DNA of 64,000 nucleotides from Actinomycetes bacterium (GTDB lineage Bacteria; Actinomycetota; Actinomycetes; Propionibacteriales; Propionibacteriaceae). Every line of letters starts with the position of its first letter. Positions within the stretch are counted from its first letter, which is position 1. The position numbers and the translations under genes were made by a program. The DNA is taken from the NCBI GenBank assembly GCA_023460935.1, contig JAEWOI010000005.1:62001-126000 (forward strand), read 5' to 3'. The notes below the pieces were generated by a model. That model worked only from the letters and a program-made list of their open reading frames with translations, was not told the origin of the DNA and ran no database searches. Shown piece by piece: positions 48,860 to 56,936 of this stretch.

Positions 48860-49417
48860 ATGACCGAAACCCTTACCGAACCCACTCTCGTCCCCGACTT
48901 CGGTGGCGCCGACCGTCCCGAGCCCGGCACCGCGGTGCAGCGCAAGCTCGTGATCATCTGCTCCAAGGGCAACCTGGACATGGCCTACCCCGGGCTGATC
49001 CTGGGCGCGGCCGCGCTCGGAGAGGGGATCGAGACCCACCTGTTCTTCACGTTCTGGGGCTTCGACATGATCACGAAGTCCCGCATGGACGACCTGAAGT
49101 TCACCATGCTCGGCAACACCGCGATGCACCTCACCCAGGCCCCGGCGCTGCCGATCCCGGCCTTCCTCGGCGGCGTGCCGGGGATGACCGGAATGGCCAC
49201 GAGGATGATGCGCAAGCAGATCGCCGACCTCGAGGTGCCGACTGTGCCGGAAATGCTGGAGCAGATCGTGGAGATGGGCGGCCACCTCTGGGCGTGCCGG
49301 ATGTCGTTCGACATGATGCGGCTCAACGAGGCCGACCTGTACGAGGGCGTTGAGGCCGTGATCAGCGCATCGGACTTCATGGAGGTTTCCGAGGGCGCCC
49401 AGATCATTTTCGTCTGA
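48860..49417 (+). CDS. DsrE2-like sulfurtransferase (DsrE/DsrF/DrsH family)
   Basis: 185 residues, ATG 48860 with an AGGAGA site. Features: IICSKGNLDMAYPGLILGAAALGEGIETHLFFTFWG at 32-67 and the catalytic-type Cys146 in HLWACRMSFDMM; a second Cys34 sits near the start of the fold. A central Met/Gly/Pro-rich segment (GGVPGMTGMATRMM) is typical of DsrE2. These proteins accept sulfane sulfur from a rhodanese or TusA and pass it on. Third gene of the sulfur operon; likely partner of the DsrC-like carrier. Confidence 0.87.
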   Translation: MTETLTEPTLVPDFGGADRPEPGTAVQRKLVIICSKGNLDMAYPGLILGAAALGEGIETHLFFTFWGFDMITKSRMDDLKFTMLGNTAMHLTQAPALPIPAFLGGVPGMTGMATRMMRKQIADLEVPTVPEMLEQIVEMGGHLWACRMSFDMMRLNEADLYEGVEAVISASDFMEVSEGAQIIFV

Positions 49418-49435
49418 GGGGCGGTGCTGATCCCC

Positions 49436-49441
49436 TAGGGT
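49436..49441 (+). promoter_or_regulatory. -10 element TAGGGT, leaderless start of the core-2-type GT
   Basis: TAGGGT, then CGGCGC (6 nt), then ATG 49448. It separates this gene transcriptionally from the sulfur operon. Confidence 0.5.
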
Positions 49442-49447
49442 CGGCGC

Positions 49448-50320
49448 ATGCGGATCTGCTACCTCATCCTCGCCGAAGAGAGGCCCGAGCAGCTGGCCCG
49501 CCTGGTTGCCCGGCTCGACGGGCCGGAGGCGGCCTTCGTCGTGCACCTGGAGGCCAAGCGGGACCTGGCCGCAGTGCAGCGGTCGATCCCGCCCACGAGT
49601 GGTGAACTGCGCTTCCTCGACCACCGTGAGGTCGTGCGCCCGGGCAGCTACGCAGCCGTGGCCGCGGCGCTCGGGGCGCTGGAGTTCGCCATGGCGGAGG
49701 TCCCTTCCGGCTACTACGTGCTGCTGACCGACCTCGACTACCCGATCCGCACCGACCAGCAGTTGCGTGACGAACTCACCTCTGGCGCGATCTACGCCGA
49801 CGTCCGCCCGGTCGACGCCCAGCCGGAGGTGCAGGACCGCCTCGACTTCCGCTACCGGCCCACCCGCACCGAGCACGGCCTTGCCGACCGCCTGGTGAAC
49901 GAGTTGGTGCTCGGCGCGCTGGGCAGGCGGGACGTCGCCCGCGCCCTCGGCGGCCGCAGCCCGTTCGTCGGCTCGCCGTGGTGGGCGCTGCCAGCTGCGG
50001 CGGCCGAGGCCGTGCTGGCCTTCGTCGCGCAGGAGGACGAGTTCGTGCGCTTCTTCCGGCAGACCCGTCACCCGGAGGAACTGATGGTGCCCACGGTGAT
50101 CGCAGCGTTGCCGAGGGAGCGGGTGATCCGGCCGTCGCTGACCTTCGTGCACAGCGCCCGGGCGGCCGCCGAGGGTGGCCGGACCACGCTGCACTCCGGC
50201 GACCTGGAGCTGCTGCGCACCAGCGGGCGCTGCTTCGCCCACGGTTTTGACGCGGCCAGGGAGCCTGAGGTGCTCGACCTCGTCGACCGCACGCTGCTGG
50301 CCGACCTCTACGACAACTGA
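49448..50320 (+). CDS. Core-2/I-branching-type glycosyltransferase
   Basis: 290 residues, GT14-like. MRICYLILAEERPEQLARLVARLD, FVVHLEAKRD, YYVLLTDLDYPIRTDQQL, GSPWWALPAAAAEAVLAFV and HPEELMVPTVI align with the peptide-O-xylosyl / beta-1,6-GlcNAc-transferase superfamily. Bacterial members decorate surface glycans, but donor and acceptor are unknown. It directly abuts the pullulanase gene tail to tail (TGATCA at 50318-50323). Confidence 0.85.
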   Translation: MRICYLILAEERPEQLARLVARLDGPEAAFVVHLEAKRDLAAVQRSIPPTSGELRFLDHREVVRPGSYAAVAAALGALEFAMAEVPSGYYVLLTDLDYPIRTDQQLRDELTSGAIYADVRPVDAQPEVQDRLDFRYRPTRTEHGLADRLVNELVLGALGRRDVARALGGRSPFVGSPWWALPAAAAEAVLAFVAQEDEFVRFFRQTRHPEELMVPTVIAALPRERVIRPSLTFVHSARAAAEGGRTTLHSGDLELLRTSGRCFAHGFDAAREPEVLDLVDRTLLADLYDN

Positions 50321-53005
50321 TCAGCGGGGTCGGACGAACACCGCAGCAGTCCTGGCCGGCACGGTCACCCAGTCCTGGCCGACCTCGCAGCCGCGCACCA
50401 CGTCGTCGGCACCACCGGCCTGGACCGGGTGGAGGCCGAAGCCGGACAGGTCGAGCGGAACGCCCTGGCGGACGAGCCAGCCGGTGGCGTTGAACACCGC
50501 GAGCAGGCCCGCCCAGCGCTCGTCCACCGGGTCGGTGGAATCGTCGACGGCCAGCACGATGACCCCCGGCACCTGCTGCCAGCTGTTCGAGACCGGGAAC
50601 GACACCTTCGCCAGCACCCGTTCGGCTGTGCCGAGCCGCAGCAACCGGGTCGACGAGCGCAGCCGCAGCAGGTCCAGGGCCTGCTCGTGGGCCGCGTGGA
50701 GGTGCTCCGGGCCGGGCTTGAGCCGCGGGTCGGCCAGCAGCGGGGCGAGCACGTGCCACTTCGAGCCGTTGTCCACCTCCGGGGGCAGGCCGGCTGCGAA
50801 GCCGTTGTCGGTGAGCGTGAAGTCGAGGAAGTTGAACCAGTCGCCGGAGTTGTAGGAGTTCCGGTCGAGGCTCTTGCTGCGCAGGATGTCGGTGCCCGCG
50901 TGCCACAGCACAGGGCTCTGGCCGAGCGTCGCCAGCGCCAGGCAGACGGTGTTCAACCGCACGCGGTCCGCCATCGGCGTGGCCGGGTGCAGTTTCAGGG
51001 TGAGCGCGTCGAACAGCGTCTCGTTGTCGTGGGCGTCGACGTAGCTGATCACCTCCGCAGGGGAGTCGGCGTAGCCGGCGGGGCGGCCGCCGTAGTCGAG
51101 CTCATCGCCGCGCAGCTCCCGGTGGTGGGAGTTGGAGCCGAAGCGGAACTGGCGCAGGTTGCCGGCCAGCCCGAGCTGGATGAGGTCGGTGTACCAGGCG
51201 AGCCGTTCGCCCTGGATGCGCTCGTCGCCGTTGATCCCGCTGCCGTTGTCGGCCGTGAGCAGGCCGGTGCCGAAGCCCTGGCCCCTGGGGTCGGGGTCCC
51301 ACGCCGAGCCGCCCCGGACCGCGTCGCGCAGCCGGTCGGAGAAGGTGGCTATGCCCGTGCCGCCGAGCTGGCCCTGGCTCGCCTGGACGAACCGGGCGTT
51401 GTCGGCGACCTCGCCGAAGTTCCAGCCCTCGCCGTACATGGTGATCGCCCGGCCGTCCACCCCGTCGACGTCCGGGGTCAGCCCGTCCAGCGCAGCCCGG
51501 ACGGCGAGCAGGTTGGCCCGGCTGTGGTGCCCCATGAGGTCGAACCTGAAGCCGTCCACCCGGTACTGCCTGGCCCAGAACACGCACGCGTCGACCATCA
51601 GCTTCTCGGCCATCCGGTGCTCGGTGGCGACGTTGGGGCAGCACGTGGAGGTCTCCACCTCCCCGCCTGCGTCGAGCCGGTGGTAGTACCCGGGGACGAT
51701 CCGGTCGAGCACCGAGGACTGGTCCTGACCGGAGCCGGCGGTGTGGTTGAACACCTGGTCGAGGACCACCCGCAGCCCGGCTGCGTGGAAGGCGCCGACC
51801 ATGGCCCGGAACTCCCGTACCCGCCCCGCCCCGTCGGCGCTGGCCAGCGTGGCGGAGAAGGAGCCCTCGGGGGCGAAGTAGTGCCACGGGTCGTAGCCCC
51901 AGTTGAAGCCGTCCCTGCCGCCGGCCTGGCGCACCCGCAGTTGCTGCTCCGGGCTGTCCGGCGGGAGCAGCTTCAGCTGCTCCCACACCGGCCTGACCTG
52001 CTGCTCCGGGTGCTCCTCCACGGTGGCGTTGTCGAACAGCGGGAGCAGCTGGACGGTGTTCAGCCCGGCCTCGGCCAGCCGGCGCAGGTGTGCCATGCCT
52101 GCGCTGGCGACCGTCGGCGCGAGGAAGCTCCCCCGCAGCTCCTCGGGGACGCTGGCGTCGTTGATGGAGAAGTCCCGCAGGTGCAGCTCGTAGATCACCT
52201 GGTCCACCGGGCTGGCCAGCGCCGGCGCCGGGGTGTGCAGCCACTGCTCCGGGGCGAGGTCCGGCCGGGCCGGGTCCACCAGCACCGAGTGGGTGGAGTT
52301 GACCGTGAGCGCCCGCGAGTAGGGGTCGGTGACCTGGTTGTCGACCACGCGGTCGTTCTCCGGGACGTACACGCGCACCTCGAACCGGTACCGGGCGTCC
52401 AGCCAGCCGCGGTCGCCGGTGACCGCCCACGTGCCGTCCGGCGCCGGCACCATCCGGTGCCGTTCCGGCGCGGCGTCGAGCGCTGACCCGCCCCGCCACA
52501 GCAGCAGCGTCACCCGGCGGGCGGTCGGCGCCCACAGCCGGAGCGTCGGCGTGCCGAAGTGGCACTGCGGGCCGAGTTCCGCATCGGCCGCTGCCGCGTA
52601 CAGGTCGTCCAGGACGCCGGGCACCTGCAGCCGCCCGGCGCTCACCAGCCGCCCGGAAGGCAGGTGCGCGCTCACCACCACCTGACCGCGCAGCGCCTCA
52701 GCGGCGCCGGCCGCTGCCTGCTGGCCGAGCCGAAGCGCGAGGTGTCCGCGCAGGTGCGGGAATGCCGCGGCCACCTCGTCCGGCAACCCCTCGGGATCGA
52801 GGGTGAGCGCGGCCGTGGCCCAAGGCAGCGGCTCGCTGGCCCGCGGATCGATCTGGCCATCGGCCGAGGTGTGCAGCAGCCAGTCCAGGCCCGCCGGGTC
52901 GTCCCGTGGCGGCAGCAGCGTGGCCGGCCAGGCGATCAGGCCGGCACGCAGCCAATGGCCGGGGGCCTGGTCCAGGCCGGAGACCACGCTGACCGAACGC
53001 GACAC
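50321..53005 (-). CDS. pulA: Pullulanase-type alpha-1,6-glucosidase (GH13)
   Basis: 894 residues from GTG 53005, chosen because CAGAAT lies 7 nt upstream; GTG 53035 is an alternative. N-terminal CBM/N-domain (residues about 10-150), then a CBM48-type domain (CHFGTPTLRLWAPTARRVTLL) and the GH13 barrel: nucleophile Asp in VDGFRFDLMGHH, acid/base Glu in TMYGEGWNFGE, and third Asp in SYVDAHDNETLF. YNWGYDPWHY-like FNWGYDPWHYFAPEGSF is the debranching signature. No signal peptide, so it is intracellular, debranching glycogen or imported glucans. The C-terminus is a beta-sandwich domain (LAVFNATGWLVRQGVPLDLS). Confidence 0.92.
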   Translation of the reverse strand: MSRSVSVVSGLDQAPGHWLRAGLIAWPATLLPPRDDPAGLDWLLHTSADGQIDPRASEPLPWATAALTLDPEGLPDEVAAAFPHLRGHLALRLGQQAAAGAAEALRGQVVVSAHLPSGRLVSAGRLQVPGVLDDLYAAAADAELGPQCHFGTPTLRLWAPTARRVTLLLWRGGSALDAAPERHRMVPAPDGTWAVTGDRGWLDARYRFEVRVYVPENDRVVDNQVTDPYSRALTVNSTHSVLVDPARPDLAPEQWLHTPAPALASPVDQVIYELHLRDFSINDASVPEELRGSFLAPTVASAGMAHLRRLAEAGLNTVQLLPLFDNATVEEHPEQQVRPVWEQLKLLPPDSPEQQLRVRQAGGRDGFNWGYDPWHYFAPEGSFSATLASADGAGRVREFRAMVGAFHAAGLRVVLDQVFNHTAGSGQDQSSVLDRIVPGYYHRLDAGGEVETSTCCPNVATEHRMAEKLMVDACVFWARQYRVDGFRFDLMGHHSRANLLAVRAALDGLTPDVDGVDGRAITMYGEGWNFGEVADNARFVQASQGQLGGTGIATFSDRLRDAVRGGSAWDPDPRGQGFGTGLLTADNGSGINGDERIQGERLAWYTDLIQLGLAGNLRQFRFGSNSHHRELRGDELDYGGRPAGYADSPAEVISYVDAHDNETLFDALTLKLHPATPMADRVRLNTVCLALATLGQSPVLWHAGTDILRSKSLDRNSYNSGDWFNFLDFTLTDNGFAAGLPPEVDNGSKWHVLAPLLADPRLKPGPEHLHAAHEQALDLLRLRSSTRLLRLGTAERVLAKVSFPVSNSWQQVPGVIVLAVDDSTDPVDERWAGLLAVFNATGWLVRQGVPLDLSGFGLHPVQAGGADDVVRGCEVGQDWVTVPARTAAVFVRPR

Positions 53006-53035
53006 CTGCCCGATTCTGCCACCGCGGCCGGGCAC

Positions 53036-53041
53036 TAGGCT
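53036..53041 (+). promoter_or_regulatory. -10 element TAGGCT, leaderless start of the epimerase operon
   Basis: TAGGCT, then CTGGCTGC (8 nt), then GTG 53050. This is the apparent single promoter of the four-gene plus-strand operon 53050-56936. Confidence 0.55.
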
Positions 53042-53049
53042 CTGGCTGC

Positions 53050-54000
53050 GTGCGGATCCTGTTGACCGGAAGCAACGGCTTCATCGGTGCCCGGGTGGCC
53101 ACCGACGCCCTGGCCAGGGGCTGGGAAGTGGTCGGTGTGGGCAGGGCAGCGGCACCGGCCGGGCCGGTCACCAGCTACGTGCGCCACGACCTGGGTGAGC
53201 CGTTCACGCTCGACGAGCCGGTGGCCGCGGTGGTGCACGCGGCCGGGCTCGCCACCCCGTGGGCCGCGCCGGCCGCCTACTGGCGCCACAACGTCGAGGC
53301 AACCGCGAACGTGCTGCGCTGGGCGCGGGCCCACGGGCGTCCGCACGTGCTCTACGTGTCTTCCTCTTCGGTCTTCTACACCTCGGCCGACCAGTTCGGC
53401 ATCACCGAGCGCACCCCGATCCCCTCCCGCCAGATCAACGACTACTCGCGCACCAAGCTCGCCGGGGAGCGCCTGACCCGCGGGTACCCCGGCGACTGGG
53501 CCGTGTTGCGGCCCCGGGCGGTGTTCGGCGTCGGCGACACGGTGCTGCTGCCCCGGGTGGTGGCCGCAGCCCGCCGCGGCGTGCTGCCGCGGCTGGCCCG
53601 CAGGGACGGGCGAAGGGTGCAGGCCGACCTGACCCCGGTGGCGACCGTCTCGCACTACCTGCTGGAGGCCGTGGCCCGCCGGTTCACCGGTGACCTGAAC
53701 CTGACCAACGGCGAGCACGTCGAGCTGGACCCGTTCGTCGACGACGTGCTCGGCCGGCTCGGTGTCGCGCCCCGGCGGCCGCGAGTGCCGGTGGGGCTCG
53801 CGCTGGCGCTGGCCGGCCTGGGTGAGTGGCGCTCGGCCCGGTTCGGCGGTTACGCAGAGCCTCCGATCACCCGGTACGGCATCTCGATGTTCGCCACGTC
53901 GAAGACGTTCGACCCGGCCGCGGTGCAGGCTGCGCTGGGGCCGCCCCCGGTGACCGTTGCAGCCACCGTCGCCGAACTCGTGGGGGACGGGCGTGGCTGA
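53050..54000 (+). CDS. NAD(P)-dependent epimerase/dehydrogenase (extended SDR)
   Basis: 316 residues. The nucleotide-binding loop GSNGFIGARV is at 7-16. The catalytic set is Ser in VSSSSVFYTS plus Tyr132 and Lys136 in NDYSRTKLAGE. VTHYLLEAV-like VSHYLLEAVARRFTGDLNLTNGEHVEL resembles the 3-beta-hydroxysteroid dehydrogenase / OleD group that reduces beta-keto groups. It is the first gene of the operon and overlaps the next by 8 bp. With a KAS III enzyme encoded opposite, reduction of a condensed beta-keto acid is an attractive role; a sugar epimerase remains possible. Confidence 0.87.
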   Translation: MRILLTGSNGFIGARVATDALARGWEVVGVGRAAAPAGPVTSYVRHDLGEPFTLDEPVAAVVHAAGLATPWAAPAAYWRHNVEATANVLRWARAHGRPHVLYVSSSSVFYTSADQFGITERTPIPSRQINDYSRTKLAGERLTRGYPGDWAVLRPRAVFGVGDTVLLPRVVAAARRGVLPRLARRDGRRVQADLTPVATVSHYLLEAVARRFTGDLNLTNGEHVELDPFVDDVLGRLGVAPRRPRVPVGLALALAGLGEWRSARFGGYAEPPITRYGISMFATSKTFDPAAVQAALGPPPVTVAATVAELVGDGRG

Positions 54001-55123
54001 GGCCCTCGGCTGGGCGCTGCTCGGGCTCTACCTCGGGCTCACCGCGCTCCGGACGGTGCTGGCGGTGCGGGCGTGGCGACCGCCGCAGGGCGGGCCGGAA
54101 CCGGCGGTCGTGGTGCTGCAGCCGATCCTGTCCGGCGACCCGCAGCTGGGCACCCAACTGGCCGCCAACCTTGCCGGCCATCCCCTGGCCAGGTTCCGCT
54201 GGCTGGTCGACCAGAACGACGCCGAAGGCATCCGGGTGGCCGAGGCGCTGGCCGGAGCAGCCGGCGCTGGACGGGTCGAGGTGCTTCGGTTCGACCCGGC
54301 GCCGCCGGAGGTGAACCCGAAGGTGTTCAAGCTCGCGCGGGCGCTCCGCCCCGGTGAAGGGCTGGTGGCGGTGCTCGACGACGACACCGTGCTGCCGCCC
54401 GGCTCGCTGGCGCGTGCGGCGGCAGCCCTGGAGGACGGCGACCTGGTGACCGGAGTGCCCTACTACGTCGCCGAGGGCAACCTCTGGACGCGACTGGTGG
54501 CAGCTTTCGTGAACGGCAACTCGCTGCTCACCTACCTCCCGCTGGCACGCCTGGCCCCGCCGGTCACGATCAACGGGATGTTCTACCTGACCACAGCCGC
54601 GGCGCTGGAACGCGCCGGTGGCTTCGCCGCCATCGAGCACCTGGTCTGCGACGACTACGAGCTGGCGCTGCGGTACCGGGAATCCGGCCAGCGCCTCGTG
54701 CAGGCCGCGATCCCCCACCCGCTGCGCACGACCGTCCCCGACGCGCGGGGCTACCTGCGGATCCTGCGCCGCTGGCTGGTGTTCACCGGCAGGCTGTTGC
54801 GGACCGAGCTCAACCTGCCGATCCTCGTCCTCGTGCTGCTCCCCGGCCTGCTGCCGCTGCTTGCCCTCACGCTGGCAGCGTTCGCCGGATCCGGCCGGCT
54901 GGCGGCAGCCGTCGTGGCCGGCCTGTTGGCGAAGGCTCTCGGCGCCGCCGTCCTGCGGCGCCGGCTGCTGGGCACGGCAGAGACCGCCGCCGGCACTGCG
55001 CTGGAGGTGGTTTCGGACCTCGCGGTGCCGCTGCACGCGCTGGCCACCGTGGTGCGCCCGGGCCGGATCGTGTGGCGGGGCCGGCCGATGGTGCTGGACC
55101 GCTCCGGACGGGTACGGCCGTGA
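53993..55123 (+). CDS. GT21-like membrane glycosyltransferase
   Basis: 376 residues from GTG 53993, overlapping the epimerase end. An N-terminal helix precedes a GT-A catalytic region with the ceramide-glucosyltransferase signature: Asp in WLVDQNDAEG, DxD-like LDDDTVLPPGS, Asp in HLVCDDYELALRYRESG, and the R-x-x-R-W motif in RILRRWLVF. Three C-terminal hydrophobic helices follow (NLPILVLVLLPGLLPLLALTLAAFAG onward). Family members glycosylate a membrane lipid (ceramide or a hopanoid-like lipid). This points to a glycolipid product; the acceptor here is inferred. Confidence 0.85.
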   Translation: MAEALGWALLGLYLGLTALRTVLAVRAWRPPQGGPEPAVVVLQPILSGDPQLGTQLAANLAGHPLARFRWLVDQNDAEGIRVAEALAGAAGAGRVEVLRFDPAPPEVNPKVFKLARALRPGEGLVAVLDDDTVLPPGSLARAAAALEDGDLVTGVPYYVAEGNLWTRLVAAFVNGNSLLTYLPLARLAPPVTINGMFYLTTAAALERAGGFAAIEHLVCDDYELALRYRESGQRLVQAAIPHPLRTTVPDARGYLRILRRWLVFTGRLLRTELNLPILVLVLLPGLLPLLALTLAAFAGSGRLAAAVVAGLLAKALGAAVLRRRLLGTAETAAGTALEVVSDLAVPLHALATVVRPGRIVWRGRPMVLDRSGRVRP

Positions 55124-55692
55124 CCAGCGCCGAAGTGGCCGACCGGGTGGCCTGGCTCTCGGGACGCAGCTCGCCGCGCCACGCAGCGCTCTCCCCCGAC
55201 CAGCGGCGGCTGCTCGCAGCGGCGGAGCCGGCCGGCTTCAACCCGGTGGAGACCGGCTACCCCTTCCCCGAGCAGACGGCGGCCTGGCACCGCAGCGCGC
55301 TGCTGGCTGCGTCGGCGCGGAACGCGCGGCAGTACGCCGCGCTCGGCCGCCCCGGCGCCACGGCCGAAGTGGCCGCGGCCCTCTCCCCCTTCTTCGCAGC
55401 GGCCGGTGCGCGGCTGCTCCTGGTGTGCGGCAGCCTCGGGCTGGAACTGCTCGCCACCGGCCTGCCGGCCCTGCCCGCCGGTCCGCGGCTGCGGGTGGTG
55501 GCCCTCGGGCCGGTGTGCCGGGTAGTCCCGCCGGACCTCGACCTGGTGGTGGCCCAGGGTGGTGGCGACCTGGTGTCGCGGCTCGGCTACCGCGGGCCGG
55601 TGCACCGGCGGGTGCGCTGCGGCCACCTGGGCTACGTCGGGCTGCCCGAGGTCAGGGAGCTCGTCGCCGAGGCGGCCCGGAGGCCGTGGTGA
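55120..55692 (+). CDS. Unknown protein of the glycosyltransferase operon
   Basis: 190 residues from GTG 55120, overlapping the previous stop by four bases (GTGA) and the next start by four. I do not recognise a family. The N-terminal half is helical and Ala/Arg-rich (VADRVAWLSGRSSPRHAALSPDQRRLLAAAE, then TGYPFPEQTAAWHRSALLAA). The C-terminal half looks like one alternating beta-alpha unit set (RLLLVCGSLGLELLATGLP, RLRVVALGPVCRVVPPDLDLVVAQGG, RRVRCGHLGYVGLPEVRELVAEA). Cysteines are at CGSLG, VCRVV and RCGHLG. Tight coupling to two glycosyltransferases implies a shared pathway role. Confidence 0.8.
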   Translation: MTSAEVADRVAWLSGRSSPRHAALSPDQRRLLAAAEPAGFNPVETGYPFPEQTAAWHRSALLAASARNARQYAALGRPGATAEVAAALSPFFAAAGARLLLVCGSLGLELLATGLPALPAGPRLRVVALGPVCRVVPPDLDLVVAQGGGDLVSRLGYRGPVHRRVRCGHLGYVGLPEVRELVAEAARRPW

Positions 55693-56936
55693 GCCGCCTG
55701 CTGCTGGTGGCGCCGCCGTTCGCCGGCCACCTGTTCCCCCTGGTGGCGCTGGGCAGGCGGTTGCGCGAGCGCGGGTTCGACGTCGGCTTCGCCACCGCGC
55801 CCGGGGGCCTGCCGGTGCTGCGTGCCCTGGGCTTCCGCGCCGACCCGATCCTGGCCGACCACCCGGAAGCGTTCGACCAGATCGCCAACACCTCCCGCGC
55901 CGTGGGGCACAACCCGTTGCGGCTGGTCGCCCAGTTGCGCCAGAACCTGGCCCTGCTGCCCGCAGCCCGGCGCGAGCTCGACGCGCTGCTCGCCCGGGAC
56001 GCGCCGGCTGTGGTGCTGGCCGACTTCACCGCGCCGGTGGCCGGCTGGGCCGCGCAGGCCGCCGGCACCGGCTGGATCACCACGATCCCCACCCCGTTCG
56101 CGATCGAGTCCGCCACCGGGACACCGTCCTACTGCGGCGGCTGGTCCGAGCCCACCCGCGCCTGGCACCACGCGCGCGACGCTGCCGGCCGCCTGGCGGT
56201 GCGCGGGTTCAAGCTTGCGGTGGGAGCGGCCTTCGCCCGCGAGCTCGCCGCCCTCGGCACCGGGGTCTACCGGACGGACGGGTCGGAGGCCGTCTACTCC
56301 CCCACGTGCATCCTCGGGCTCGGGGTCGCGGAGCTGGAGTTCGCACGCACCTGGCCAGCGGCGTTCCACCTCGTCGGGCCGGTCACGGAGTCCCCGGTGG
56401 CGCCCGTGGTTCCGGCAGAGCTGCGCCGGCCCGGACGGCGGGTGCTGGTCACGCTCGGCACCCACCTGTGGTGGGCGAAGGACGAGCTGGTGCGTGGCGT
56501 CCGGGCGCTGGCCGACCGGTTCGGCGGCCACGAGTTCGTGGTGACCCTCGGCAAGGCTGCCGCCGGTTCAGCGCCGGTACCGGCCGGTGGCCGGGTGCTG
56601 GTGTACGACTACCTGCCCTACGACGAGGTGCTCGGCGGCTTCGAAGCAGTGATCCACCACGGCGGCGCCGGCATCACCTACAGCACGCTGCGGGCCGGGC
56701 TGCCGGCACTGGTGTGGCCGCACGACTACGACCAGCCCGACTTCGCAGCGCGGCTGGTGGCCAGGGGGGCGGCGCTGCGGATCCGCGACCTCACGTCCGC
56801 AGCGACCGCCGGCGCCCTGGCCACGGCGCTGTCCGGCCTGCCGGGCGTGGGGCCGTTGCAGGCTGCTGTGGCCCGCAGCGACCCCTACGCGGCCACCGAG
56901 GCCGCGATCGCCGAGGTCATCGCCAGGCGCGGCTGA
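55689..56936 (+). CDS. UDP-glycosyltransferase-like (GT1/MGT family)
   Basis: 415 residues, GTG 55689 overlapping the preceding stop. GT-B fold: N-terminal APPFAGHLFPLVALGRRLRERGFDVGFAT with a base-like His, and C-terminal nucleotide-sugar region VLVYDYLPYDEVLGGFEAVIHHGGAGITYSTLRAGLPALVWPHDYDQPDFAARL. Such enzymes glycosylate hydrophobic natural products or lipids. Its last 20 bp overlap the 3' end of the convergent adenylate-forming enzyme gene, so the two operons meet tail to tail. Confidence 0.9.
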   Translation: MSRLLLVAPPFAGHLFPLVALGRRLRERGFDVGFATAPGGLPVLRALGFRADPILADHPEAFDQIANTSRAVGHNPLRLVAQLRQNLALLPAARRELDALLARDAPAVVLADFTAPVAGWAAQAAGTGWITTIPTPFAIESATGTPSYCGGWSEPTRAWHHARDAAGRLAVRGFKLAVGAAFARELAALGTGVYRTDGSEAVYSPTCILGLGVAELEFARTWPAAFHLVGPVTESPVAPVVPAELRRPGRRVLVTLGTHLWWAKDELVRGVRALADRFGGHEFVVTLGKAAAGSAPVPAGGRVLVYDYLPYDEVLGGFEAVIHHGGAGITYSTLRAGLPALVWPHDYDQPDFAARLVARGAALRIRDLTSAATAGALATALSGLPGVGPLQAAVARSDPYAATEAAIAEVIARRG

